This document shows, in pieces, positions 7,697 to 15,672 of a DNA stretch of 16,815 bases. How positions within the stretch are numbered: position 1 is the first letter of the stretch; every line of letters starts with the position of its first letter. The position numbers and the translations under genes are program-made. The DNA comes from Fidelibacterota bacterium (GTDB taxonomy: Bacteria > Fidelibacterota > Marinisomatia > Marinisomatales > TCS55). Location of the stretch: contig JAAZYT010000050.1 of assembly GCA_014239505.1 (NCBI GenBank), positions 1 through 16,815 of the forward strand, in the 5' to 3' direction. The notes under the pieces are model-generated. The model saw only the letters and a program-made list of their open reading frames with translations. It was not told the origin of the DNA and searched no databases.

Positions 7697-8201
7697 AATT
7701 TTTTTTATCTATAAACTTTTTTAATGAATCCCAACGATTATCAGCATTTGAACTAAGACAATTGCAATTTGTAATATTCATATTAACTCCACAAATAAGA
7801 CATAAACCTTTACAATCTTTACTGCAAAGTCGTTGAAAGGGTTCCATTAACAAAATATGATCACGAATGATAAAAGTCAGATCTACAAAATCATCAGAAT
7901 CAGAATATTGAACTACATCAATATTTTTATCGTTTATTAAATCATTATCATTTGATAAAATTATATTAATATTTGAAACACGGGTTTCATGGAATATCGT
8001 AAGACATCTATCACAAGATGACTCAATATTTGTGTCTAAATTTCCATGAATACGATAACCATTTGCCGCAACTTCAACAGAAATTGTACAATGCAATTTA
8101 TTATCAGCAATATTTAGTCCATTGAGATCTAAATCATTTGTCGAGATTTCAAAGAGCTGATTGGAAATTAATTTTTCTAAATCCGATCTAAACAGCTTCA
8201 T
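7695..8201 (-). CDS. yceD: DUF177/YceD family protein, rRNA accumulation companion of L32
   Basis: A 168-aa protein of the YceD/DUF177 family. Bacterial and plastid members have been linked to 23S rRNA accumulation or processing; the biochemical mechanism is not settled. Seen here: CDRC (Cys63, Cys66), then a second cluster at Cys126, 130, 134, 137, 146 and 148 in the typical arrangement C-x3-C-KGLC-x2-CG-x-N-x-N-x4-C-x-C. The family ending DNRWDSLKKF is also present. It is the first gene of the tight lipid cluster and directly precedes rpmF. No good Shine-Dalgarno precedes its ATG. A short inverted repeat (8207-8211/8219-8223) and a weak promoter-like pair, TTGGTA (8237-8242) and TAAATT (8213-8218) 18 nt apart, lie just upstream. 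Confidence 0.88.
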   Translation of the reverse strand: MKLFRSDLEKLISNQLFEISTNDLDLNGLNIADNKLHCTISVEVAANGYRIHGNLDTNIESSCDRCLTIFHETRVSNINIILSNDNDLINDKNIDVVQYSDSDDFVDLTFIIRDHILLMEPFQRLCSKDCKGLCLICGVNMNITNCNCLSSNADNRWDSLKKFIDKKN

Positions 8202-8249
8202 AACAGAAGGGAAATTTACCCTTTAATTTGTGCTCTTACCAATGCTATT

Positions 8250-9395
8250 TCACTCAGCATTAAATTGTTCTTCGTCTTCATGAAGTAAGATATTATCATC
8301 GGAGTGTTTCCTGAATATTATAAACATTATTGTTTCACCAACCGATAGGATAGATAAAAAATAGGATAAGAAAGAAATCGAAATAATAAAAAGAAAAAAG
8401 AGAATAATTATAGAAGCTACACTTTCTGACCCTGAAATATTTGTTGGGTTAATTGGAAGGAAAAAATCGAAAAAACCATTCATGTGGACTCCTAGATTGC
8501 ATGTGTTTTCACAAAACAATGAACATGAAGTAAGATTTTCTGCAATTGAAGTAAATAGCTTTTGTGGCCATACAGTATTTGCTGCTACATCAAAAATAGC
8601 ACTTAATTTTGATCCCATTAATAATTCATTACCCATGATAATGTTAATTAATTTTATACCACAAAATGAAATGAGTTTAAAAATCATTACAGAAAAACAA
8701 GCTAAGGGGAATAAAATAGTTTGATAACAAATTATCCTCCAAGGTTGTCCCCAGGCTAATGAGTAACTTTGAAAAACAGACCCCATTGTATCTTCTTCAA
8801 TAGTACCAATTATTGATGGTGAATAAATAATAGAAATAAAGAAAACTATTCCAGTGTAAATTGTAAAAACAGACCCAAAAAAATATAATAGATAAGGAAT
8901 AGAGAATAAAAATTCACCTACAAATGGAATTTTTCCTAGAAGTGAAAATAAAGTCGCTATTAAAATAAATAAAAGTGTAATTAAGGCCAGAGAAACGGGT
9001 GTAAATATTACAGCGTGCCAATGTTTTTTAACATAATGCCAAGAATCAATAGTTGAATAAAATTCATCACCTTTAAGTTGCTTATAAGTAATGCGTGACA
9101 CGGCAGTACTCGCTAGTTGAATTGCATAAACCCAAAATAGAATACTAATCCAAAATAGTGCTAAAGAATACCAGGGGCCACCAGTAATTAATAAACAAGG
9201 GTATAGTCCTTGATTCTCCCATATTTGAGCAAATGAAAAACCAGTGAGTGACAATCCTATGTAGTTGAAAATAAAATAGATAAGATATGATATTAAATTC
9301 GCAATTATAAAAACCCAAATCTTTTTACCACTTAGCGCTAAGCGTGGAGATTTGAATATATCCCGAAAATCAAATTTGAGGTTCATGGGTTCCAT
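8250..9395 (-). CDS. Polytopic membrane protein of unknown function
   Basis: I do not recognise this 381-aa protein as a named family. About six hydrophobic segments are visible, near residues 26-48, 77-96, 128-152, 161-192, 222-252 and 327-361. The N-terminus is short and partly basic (FKSPRLALSGKK) and the C-terminal tail is acidic, so both ends are plausibly cytoplasmic. Between the last two segments lies a soluble loop of about 75 residues containing a CSLFCENTC cluster (Cys291, 295, 299). The start could be the ATG at 9395 or the in-frame ATG at 9386; neither has a strong ribosome site. It begins 11 nt after the SPOR lipoprotein stop, so the two are probably co-transcribed and may act together at the envelope. 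A role in protein or lipid export is possible but unsupported. Confidence 0.75.
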   Translation of the reverse strand: MEPMNLKFDFRDIFKSPRLALSGKKIWVFIIANLISYLIYFIFNYIGLSLTGFSFAQIWENQGLYPCLLITGGPWYSLALFWISILFWVYAIQLASTAVSRITYKQLKGDEFYSTIDSWHYVKKHWHAVIFTPVSLALITLLFILIATLFSLLGKIPFVGEFLFSIPYLLYFFGSVFTIYTGIVFFISIIYSPSIIGTIEEDTMGSVFQSYSLAWGQPWRIICYQTILFPLACFSVMIFKLISFCGIKLINIIMGNELLMGSKLSAIFDVAANTVWPQKLFTSIAENLTSCSLFCENTCNLGVHMNGFFDFFLPINPTNISGSESVASIIILFFLFIISISFLSYFLSILSVGETIMFIIFRKHSDDNILLHEDEEQFNAE

Positions 9396-9406
9396 TTAGT
9401 TATATC

Positions 9407-10276
9407 TCAGTATTCATATCGAACAAAATCAACCCATGCTTTTTCTTGTCGAGTAGTTGATAATATTTTTGCAACAGATACAGCTGTTTCTCTTTTATCA
9501 TAACTTCCTACACGTATACGATACCAGGTTTCATTTGTTTCTTTAAATGATGCTTTTTGTATATATGCATCATAACCACCATCAATTAATTTTGCTGCAA
9601 ACTTTTTTGCATCGCTTAATACTTTTTTTGATCCAACTTGGATAGTAAATCTATTTTTATCATAAGGGATTGAAGAGCCGCGTATATTTTTGGGTATTGT
9701 ATTTACTTTTTTAAGGGATTTTTTCTTTGGTTCAGGCTTTGTGGGTTTGGGTAATGGTTCTTCTTTTTTTATTTCTTCTTCAATATTTTCTTTTGAATCA
9801 ATCTCTTTTACATCATCTAAAACATTTTTTAGAGATTCAGAATCATACCATTTAGGCTCGTTATTTTCTACTAATAAATCTGAAACAGCGGATGAATCTT
9901 TCTCAATTTCAACTTCTTCTTCTAAGTTTTGGAGATTGTCTTTATCATCTAATGATACTACATCATAAAAAAATGATTCTGTGCTAATCTCATCATTATA
10001 TTGAAATATTGAGACTTCTAAACTGTAGATGCCGGGTACATCTGGAGTAAAGTTTATTGACGAGTTAAGATCTTCCATTTGAATATTGCTATTATCAATA
10101 AAACTATTTTGAGGTACGCTAGTTAATTCCCAAATAAATTCAAGATCCTTACTTTCTTCAGGAATTTCTGCAGATACATTAATTGTTTCTCCAAGAGCTA
10201 CAGTATTATTTTCTTCAGAACAAGATATAATTAAAGCAGCTAGTAGTATAATATTATATTTTTTAAGGGACATCAT
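9407..10276 (-). CDS. Lipoprotein with Ig-like region and C-terminal SPOR domain
   Basis: A predicted 289-aa envelope lipoprotein. The signal peptide (1-18) ends in a lipobox, LIISC, with Cys19 as the lipidated residue. Residues about 24-107 look like a PKD/Ig-like beta domain (VALGETINVSAEI...FTPDVPGIYSLEVSI). A highly acidic linker (about 110-172) and a Lys/Pro-rich stretch (173-190) follow. The SPOR domain (about 208-287) contains RFTIQVGS and WYRIRVGSY repeats, as in proteins that bind denuded septal peptidoglycan. A septal or cell-wall-associated role is inferred from SPOR alone. Two tandem ATGs (10276, 10273) are possible starts and neither has a clear Shine-Dalgarno. It is followed 11 nt later by the membrane protein gene. 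Confidence 0.8.
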   Translation of the reverse strand: MMSLKKYNIILLAALIISCSEENNTVALGETINVSAEIPEESKDLEFIWELTSVPQNSFIDNSNIQMEDLNSSINFTPDVPGIYSLEVSIFQYNDEISTESFFYDVVSLDDKDNLQNLEEEVEIEKDSSAVSDLLVENNEPKWYDSESLKNVLDDVKEIDSKENIEEEIKKEEPLPKPTKPEPKKKSLKKVNTIPKNIRGSSIPYDKNRFTIQVGSKKVLSDAKKFAAKLIDGGYDAYIQKASFKETNETWYRIRVGSYDKRETAVSVAKILSTTRQEKAWVDFVRYEY

Positions 10277-10338
10277 TTCAATCGAGCTATATTTGCTTGT
10301 GTTGGAATTTGTATGGAGATAAGGTAATAATGCAACTG

Positions 10339-10764
10339 TTACTGATAGCTAATTAATTCACTTTCTGTAAAAAAGAATCCAATTTCAATTTTCGCATTTT
10401 CATCGCTATCTGCACCATGGACAGCATTTTCACTTAATGAAGTAGCAAATTCTTTTCGAATAGTTCCTTCTTCAGCTTCTGCTGGATTAGTTGCGCCAAT
10501 TGTTGTGCGCCAAGCCGATACAGCATTCTCTTTTTGTAATGCAAGAACCATTGTTTGGCCTGATGACATAAATGTAGTTAACTCATTAAAGAAGGGACGT
10601 TCTTTATGAATAGCATAAAAACCTTCTGCTTGTGCTTTTGTCATTCTAATTAATTTTGCTCCAAGGATTTTAAATCCTGCACTAATTGTACAATCAAGAA
10701 TTTTACCCAAATGACCATTACGTATCGCATCTGGTTTTATCATTGCATATGTTTTGTTACCCAT
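10339..10764 (-). CDS. ndk: Nucleoside diphosphate kinase
   Basis: Transfers the gamma-phosphate between NTPs and NDPs by a ping-pong mechanism. The 141-aa protein starts NKTYAMIKPDAIRNG. It has the nucleotide-binding Lys10, Arg and Asn residues of the fold, and the active phosphohistidine His116 in the canonical NAVHGADS motif. The length is standard. It lies 17 nt after sucD, with AAGGA about 11 nt before its ATG, so it is probably the distal gene of a sucC-sucD-ndk unit. The link is sensible, since SucCD makes ATP or GTP from succinyl-CoA and Ndk redistributes the phosphate. It is followed by 62 bp of non-coding sequence before the SPOR lipoprotein. Confidence 0.97.
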   Translation of the reverse strand: MGNKTYAMIKPDAIRNGHLGKILDCTISAGFKILGAKLIRMTKAQAEGFYAIHKERPFFNELTTFMSSGQTMVLALQKENAVSAWRTTIGATNPAEAEEGTIRKEFATSLSENAVHGADSDENAKIEIGFFFTESELISYQ

Positions 10765-10781
10765 TTTTTAAGAATCCTTCG

Positions 10782-11660
10782 TTAATTTTGCAAAGCCGCT
10801 TTCATTTTATCACCAATATCTGCTACTGACTCACATACCGTAATTCCACATTCAAGCATTATTCTCATTTTAGCTTCCGCTGTATCATCGCCACCAGAAA
10901 CAATTGCGCCGGCATGTCCCATCCTTCTTCCGGGTGGAGCTGTTTGACCAGCAATAAAACCAACAACAGGCTTAGACATATTATCTTTAATCCACCTTGC
11001 TGCATCATTTTCCATTTGACCACCTATTTCACCAATCAAGACCACTCCTTCAGTTTCAGGGTCCTCTTCAAATAATTTAAGCGCATCAATCATAGTTGTG
11101 CCAATAATTGGATCACCACCAATACCTATAGCAGTTGTTTGACCAAGTCCTACATTTACTAATTGTCCAATTGCTTCATACGTCAATGTTCCTGATTTTG
11201 AAAGAACTCCAATATTTCCTTTCTTACAGATAAAGCCAGGCATAATTCCAAGCTTGCATTCATCGATGGTGATAATGCCAGGACAGTTTGGTCCAACTAA
11301 CTTTGTTTTATTTTGATCAATAATCCTCTTAGCTTTTACCATATCATGGACAGGAACACCTTCAGTAATACAAACAACTAATTCTATTCCAGCTTCAGAT
11401 GCTTCTATAATGGCATCGGCAGCATAGGGGGGAGGTACGAAAATAATAGATACATTGGCACCAGTTTCTTTAATAGAATCCTCAACACAATTAAAAACTG
11501 GCACTTTTGAGTCAAGAGCAGTTTGCCCACCTTTGCCGGGAGTCACTCCTGCAACTATGTTTGTTCCATATTCAATCATTTGGGTTGCGTGAAATGTTCC
11601 TTCAGAACCCGTTATTCCTTGCACAACAACTTTCGAATCTTTATTAACTAATATTGACAT
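10782..11660 (-). CDS. sucD: Succinyl-CoA synthetase, alpha subunit
   Basis: TCA-cycle substrate-level phosphorylation with SucC. The 292-aa protein has an N-terminal CoA-binding Rossmann domain (VVVQGITGSEGTFH, PGKGG) and the LVGPNCPG block. The phosphorylated His249 lies in GRRMGHAGAIVSGG. The sequence after it reads GGDDTAEAK rather than the GGKGTA of E. coli, a local variant of the power-helix region. The ATG is 9 nt after the sucC stop, and the Shine-Dalgarno AAGGT overlaps that stop, indicating coupling and equimolar subunit synthesis. Confidence 0.97.
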   Translation of the reverse strand: MSILVNKDSKVVVQGITGSEGTFHATQMIEYGTNIVAGVTPGKGGQTALDSKVPVFNCVEDSIKETGANVSIIFVPPPYAADAIIEASEAGIELVVCITEGVPVHDMVKAKRIIDQNKTKLVGPNCPGIITIDECKLGIMPGFICKKGNIGVLSKSGTLTYEAIGQLVNVGLGQTTAIGIGGDPIIGTTMIDALKLFEEDPETEGVVLIGEIGGQMENDAARWIKDNMSKPVVGFIAGQTAPPGRRMGHAGAIVSGGDDTAEAKMRIMLECGITVCESVADIGDKMKAALQN

Positions 11661-11669
11661 TATTTTACC

Positions 11670-12848
11670 TTAATTATTAATCGCTGCATCAACAACTTTT
11701 CGAGCTGCATCTTTCATATCATTTGCTGGGATAATATCTAATCCAGATTTAGATAGAATATTTTTGGCCTCTTCAGCATTTGTTCCTTCAAGTCTTACTA
11801 CAACAGGGACTTTAAGTCCTAATTCTTCCACAGCTTTGATTACTCCATTTGCGACACGGTCACATCGGACTATACCTCCAAAAATATTAATTAATATTGC
11901 TTTTACATGATCATCTGAAAGGATGATTTTGAAGCCATTTTTTACAGTTTCTGCTGATGCTGCTCCACCAACATCCAAAAAGTTTGCAGGTTCGCCACCT
12001 GCAAGTTTAATAATGTCCATAGTTGCCATAGCTAAACCTGCGCCATTAACCATGCAACCAACATTTCCATCTAACTTGATATAGTTTAGATCATATTTAC
12101 TTGCCTCTAATTCAGTTGGGTCTTCTTCATTAGTATCTCGAAGTTCAGCAATATCTTTATGTCTAAACATTGCATTCCCATCAAAATTAAATTTAGCATC
12201 TAAAGCTACAATCTCATCAGTTTCAGTTAGGACCAGAGGGTTAATTTCAACTATGGATGCATCGGTTCCCATATAGCATTTGTACATTTTAATAAAAACT
12301 TTTATTGCTGTTTTATATGCTTCACCGGTTAGTCCAAGTCCATTAGCTAATTTCATTGCATGGAAAGATTTCATTCCTACTAGTGGGTCAATCCATACTT
12401 TAATAATTTTTTCAGGTGTTTCTTCTGCGACTTTTTCAATTTCAACACCACCTTCTGAAGAAACCATAAATACATCTTTTGTTTGAGAGCGATCAAGCGT
12501 AATAGCGCAATAATATTCATTTTTTATATCTAAAGCTTGTGTAATATAAACTTTTCTGACTTTTTGTCCTTCCTCGCCAGTCTGATGGGTCACCAAGTTC
12601 ATTCCTAACATTTCTTTTGTATTTTTAAGGGCAATATCAGTTGAAGGTGAATATTTTACTCCGCCACCTTTGCCGCGTCCACCTGCGTGAATTTGAGCTT
12701 TTACAACCACTGCTTTAGTATTGAATTCTTTTTGTACTTTTTCAATTGTTGGCAGAGCATCGTTAATATCTTCAATAACATAGCCATCTTGAATTGGTAT
12801 GCCATAAGACTTAAATATATCTTTGCCTTGATATTCGTGAATTTTCAT
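11670..12848 (-). CDS. sucC: Succinyl-CoA synthetase, beta subunit (ADP/GDP-forming)
   Basis: Nucleotide-binding subunit of the SucCD complex. The 392-aa protein begins with the ATP-grasp domain: MKIHEYQGKDIFKSYGIP, then AQIHAGGRGKGGGVK (about 51-65), then the metal-binding EINPLVLTE block. The C-terminal ligase domain contains MVNGAGLAMATMD, FLDVGGAA and NIFGGIVRCD. AGGA about 8 nt upstream supports the ATG at 12848. It starts 18 nt after pruA, so the upstream dehydrogenase may share its transcript. Preference for ADP or GDP cannot be read with confidence. Confidence 0.97.
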   Translation of the reverse strand: MKIHEYQGKDIFKSYGIPIQDGYVIEDINDALPTIEKVQKEFNTKAVVVKAQIHAGGRGKGGGVKYSPSTDIALKNTKEMLGMNLVTHQTGEEGQKVRKVYITQALDIKNEYYCAITLDRSQTKDVFMVSSEGGVEIEKVAEETPEKIIKVWIDPLVGMKSFHAMKLANGLGLTGEAYKTAIKVFIKMYKCYMGTDASIVEINPLVLTETDEIVALDAKFNFDGNAMFRHKDIAELRDTNEEDPTELEASKYDLNYIKLDGNVGCMVNGAGLAMATMDIIKLAGGEPANFLDVGGAASAETVKNGFKIILSDDHVKAILINIFGGIVRCDRVANGVIKAVEELGLKVPVVVRLEGTNAEEAKNILSKSGLDIIPANDMKDAARKVVDAAINN

Positions 12849-12866
12849 TTATATAATCCTATTTTT

Positions 12867-14498
12867 TTACTCTTCATTCATAAAAGGGTAACGAAAGTCC
12901 TTTGGAGGTTCAAAAGTTTCTTTTACAGTCCTCATAGAAACCCATCTCACTAAATTAAACATAGATCCTGCCTTATCATTGGTCCCTGAAGCCCGTCCAC
13001 CACCAAAAGGTTGTTGTCCCACAACTGCACCAGTTGGTTTATCATTAATATAAAAGTTTCCAGCAGAATGCGTAAGTGCATTTTTAGCTTCTAATAATGC
13101 TCCTTTGTCTTCACCTATAACACAACCTGTTAGTGCATATTCTGAAGTTGAATCAACTAATGCTAATGTTGCATCCCATTCTGATGGGTCATATAAAAAA
13201 ATAGTTAGAACAGGTCCAAAAATTTCTTCACACATTGTACGAAACTTTGGATTGCTTGTTAGAATTGTTGTAGGCTCAATAAAGTAACCTTTATCATCAT
13301 TATATTTTCCACCAGTTAATATTTCAGCATCATTAGAATCATGTGCGAAATCTATAAATTCTGCTATTGAATCAAATGCTGATTTATCAATAACTGCATT
13401 CATAAAGTTTGAAAAATCTTCTGGGTCACCCATTTTTATATTATTAACCTGATCGATATAATTTTCTTTTAGTGCACCCCAAATTGAAGTAGGTATATAA
13501 GCTCGAGACATGGCAGAACATTTTTGACCTTGATATTCAAAGGCTCCTCGAACCATTGCTGTCGCAAGTACTTCAATATCTGCAGATTCATGTGCTACGC
13601 AAAAATCTTTACCCCCAGTTTCACCTACAATGCGAGGATAGGATTTATAATTAGCAATATTTTCACCAATGGTCTTCCACATTCCTTGAAATACGTTAGT
13701 AGACCCAGTAAAATGGACACCAGCTAAATTAGAATCTGAAATGACATTAGGTCCAACATCTCTTCCTGAGCCTGGTATAAAATTAATGACTCCTTTTGGT
13801 AAGCCAGCTTCAATGAGTAACTGCATAATGAAATATGCTGGGTAAACAGCGCTTGAGGCAGGCTTCCAAAGTGCTACATTTCCCATCATTGCAGGTGCGC
13901 AAGGTAGGTTCCCACCAATTGAAGTAAAATTGAATGGTGATACAGCAAAAACAAACCCTTCTAAGGGCCTTAACTCAAGTGAATTTTTCATTCCTTCTGG
14001 TGAATACATAGGTTGATGCTCTGCTAATTCTTGCGCATACCATGCATTAAATCTAAAAAAGTCAATTAATTCGCAGGCAGCATCAATTTCTGCTTGATAA
14101 GCATTTTTGCTCATATTCAACATCGTAGCTGCATTAATGGTGTCACGCCATGGGCCAGCCAAAAGATCAGCAGCCTTCAAAAAAACCTTTGCACGCTCAT
14201 CCATACTTGTTTTTGACCATGTTTTCCAAGCAGAAAGGGATGCTTCAATGGCCATAGTAACTTCTTTTGAGCCTGCTTTATGGTAGCTACCAAGTATATG
14301 TTGATGGTCATGAGGAATGTACATTTCACTCAAATTTTCAGATTTGATTTCTTGTCCACCTATGATTAGTGGAACTTCTATTTTATTAGACTTTAGTTCT
14401 TGAATACGTTTTTTTAAGCTCGCTTTCTCTGGAGATCCGGGCTCATAAGATAGAATAGGTTCATTTATAGGTTTTGGAATATTGTTAGTATTTTTCAT
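12867..14498 (-). CDS. pruA: L-glutamate gamma-semialdehyde (1-pyrroline-5-carboxylate) dehydrogenase
   Basis: Oxidises glutamate semialdehyde/P5C to glutamate with NAD+, the last step of proline (and ornithine) catabolism. The 543-aa stand-alone enzyme resembles the long eukaryote-like ALDH4A1 type rather than the fused PutA. Its residues fit an ALDH: Asn190 in SPFNFT, the FTGSTNVF segment (263-270), general base Glu293 in VGETGGKD, nucleophile Cys327 in YQGQKCSAMSR, and EEIFGPV (424-430). The P5C-type tail QPFGGGRASGTNDKAG is also present. The ATG at 14498 has only a weak AAGAG nearby. No proline dehydrogenase gene is in the window. It is 18 nt upstream of sucC, linking amino-acid carbon to the TCA step. 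Confidence 0.93.
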   Translation of the reverse strand: MKNTNNIPKPINEPILSYEPGSPEKASLKKRIQELKSNKIEVPLIIGGQEIKSENLSEMYIPHDHQHILGSYHKAGSKEVTMAIEASLSAWKTWSKTSMDERAKVFLKAADLLAGPWRDTINAATMLNMSKNAYQAEIDAACELIDFFRFNAWYAQELAEHQPMYSPEGMKNSLELRPLEGFVFAVSPFNFTSIGGNLPCAPAMMGNVALWKPASSAVYPAYFIMQLLIEAGLPKGVINFIPGSGRDVGPNVISDSNLAGVHFTGSTNVFQGMWKTIGENIANYKSYPRIVGETGGKDFCVAHESADIEVLATAMVRGAFEYQGQKCSAMSRAYIPTSIWGALKENYIDQVNNIKMGDPEDFSNFMNAVIDKSAFDSIAEFIDFAHDSNDAEILTGGKYNDDKGYFIEPTTILTSNPKFRTMCEEIFGPVLTIFLYDPSEWDATLALVDSTSEYALTGCVIGEDKGALLEAKNALTHSAGNFYINDKPTGAVVGQQPFGGGRASGTNDKAGSMFNLVRWVSMRTVKETFEPPKDFRYPFMNEE

Positions 14499-14555
14499 AA
14501 GTCTCTTATTAATTGTAAATATTAATCATAAAAAAAGCTTGTTAATTTATCTGAG

Positions 14556-14588
14556 AAAAAGCGAGGATTCAATAAATGGTTATTGAAT
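14556..14588 (-). terminator. Candidate terminator hairpin overlapping the dusB stop
   Basis: A perfect 9-bp inverted repeat with a 4-nt loop: arms 14567-14575 and 14580-14588, loop 14576-14579. The upstream arm contains the dusB TAA. On the minus strand the stem is followed after 6 nt by five T (14560-14556). The stem is A/T-rich and the T-run is offset, so it would be a weak intrinsic terminator or an attenuating element between dusB and pruA. Confidence 0.4.
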
Positions 14589-15539
14589 TGAATCTAAAAT
14601 TGAATCTATTGATTTTTTATCGGGAGCACATACTAGTGCCTTTCTGTATGGAGAAGCACCATCAAATCCTCGAATATACCATCCAAAATGTTTTCGCATT
14701 AAGTTTGTACCAATTCTTTCTCCATGCCATTTAATCATATGATCAAAATGACGACGGCAAAATAAAATTTTTTCTAAAATAGAAGGCGAAGGCGGTGGCG
14801 TCTTCCCATGGTAAAGAGCGTTGGCCTGTTTAAAAAACCATGGATTGCCTAACGCGCTCCGACCAGCCATGACCCCATCACAATTAGTGGCTTCAAACAT
14901 GCGCATTACATCGTCAGGTGTTTTAATATCGCCATTTCCTATTACAGGAATTGAGGTAGATTTTTTCAATTCTTTTATAAGTGCCCAATCTGCTTCACCA
15001 GCATAACTTTGTTTGGTTGTACGAGGATGTAAAGCGATAGCTTTTACACCTAATTTTTCTAATCGAGGACCAACTTCAGGAATAACAATTGAATTACTAT
15101 CCCAACCAGCACGCATTTTAACAGTAACAGGGACTTTGGGAACGGATTCAACGACAGCTGCTGTAATATCATCCATTAAACACAGGTCACGGAGTGCTGC
15201 AGATCCTGCACCACGTTTTGTTACTTTAGGAACAGGACATCCGTAATTTATGTCTAGAATATCTGGCGAAAACTTATCAACTACCATTTGTGCAGCCTTA
15301 CTCATAACTTCAGGAGAATCACCAAATATTTGAATACCAATAGGCCTCTCAAAATCAGTGAATTCAATCATTTGCCAAGTCTTGGCATTCTCTCTAATTA
15401 TTCCATGTGCTGATACAAACTCAGAATAAACAACGCTTGCACCTTGCTCTTTACATAAAACTCTGAAAGGATAGTCCGTGACACCTGCCATTGGTGCCAA
15501 AAAAATAGGTGTGCTTATATTTAAATTGCCAATTTTCAC
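14580..15539 (-). CDS. dusB: tRNA-dihydrouridine synthase (DusB-like), GTG start
   Basis: FMN-dependent reduction of uridine to dihydrouridine in the D-loop of tRNA. The 319-aa TIM barrel starts with FLAPMAGVTDYPFR (13-26). The active Cys101 lies in DINYGCPVPKVTKRGAG. FMN/phosphate-binding segments follow: VKMRAGWD, HPRTT...YAGEADW, IGNGDI and GRSALGNPWFF. The GTG at 15539 is the only sensible start because an in-frame TGA lies immediately upstream and the next Met is inside the FMN motif. No Shine-Dalgarno is visible; the message may be nearly leaderless given a promoter candidate at 15551-15578. The DusB-type assignment over other Dus subfamilies is by overall motif style. Confidence 0.92.
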   Translation of the reverse strand: MKIGNLNISTPIFLAPMAGVTDYPFRVLCKEQGASVVYSEFVSAHGIIRENAKTWQMIEFTDFERPIGIQIFGDSPEVMSKAAQMVVDKFSPDILDINYGCPVPKVTKRGAGSAALRDLCLMDDITAAVVESVPKVPVTVKMRAGWDSNSIVIPEVGPRLEKLGVKAIALHPRTTKQSYAGEADWALIKELKKSTSIPVIGNGDIKTPDDVMRMFEATNCDGVMAGRSALGNPWFFKQANALYHGKTPPPSPSILEKILFCRRHFDHMIKWHGERIGTNLMRKHFGWYIRGFDGASPYRKALVCAPDKKSIDSILDSIQ

Positions 15540-15550
15540 TCATTAAATTT

Positions 15551-15578
15551 ATTGTAAATCATTAATTAAAAAGGTTAA
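15551..15578 (-). promoter_or_regulatory. Candidate sigma-70-like promoter for dusB
   Basis: Minus-strand TTAACC (15578-15573) and TACAAT (15556-15551) are separated by 16 nt, 4/6 and 5/6 matches to the -35 and -10 consensus. The predicted transcription start would fall about 5 nt before the dusB GTG, giving an almost leaderless message, which agrees with the missing Shine-Dalgarno. The region is very A/T-rich, so a chance match is quite possible. Confidence 0.35.
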
Positions 15579-15672
15579 AAAAAATTACTGTTTTATTTCT
15601 TATTTTAGTAATAATAGTATGTATCCATTTATTTTTAATCTAATAAAAAAATGATGTAAATTGATTGTCATT

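Noticed and set aside
8207..8223. Inverted repeat AAGGG/CCCTT upstream of yceD considered as a terminator for the membrane protein gene
   Set aside because: Only a 5-bp stem with a 7-nt loop and no following T-run on the minus strand; too weak to annotate.
8482..8724. Plus-strand open frame of 80 codons opposite the membrane protein
   Set aside because: No ribosome site or family features, and the minus-strand frame has clear membrane segments and operon context.
9690..9968. Plus-strand open frame of 92 codons rich in Ser and Phe
   Set aside because: It is the reverse complement of the acidic, Lys/Pro-rich linker of the SPOR lipoprotein; the low complexity explains the absence of stops.
10277..10338. 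Possible promoter for the SPOR lipoprotein gene (TTGCAT then TACAAA)
   Set aside because: Matches are only 3/6 and 4/6 in A/T-rich DNA, no better than chance.
12687..12953. Plus-strand open frame of 88 codons across the pruA/sucC junction
   Set aside because: Antisense to the conserved N-terminus of SucC and C-terminus of PruA; its hydrophobic look comes from reversed charged codons.
14499..14555. Possible pruA promoter (TTAACA at 14540-14545, TATGAT at 14525-14530)
   Set aside because: The two boxes are not at usable spacing with each other; each alone is common in A/T-rich sequence.
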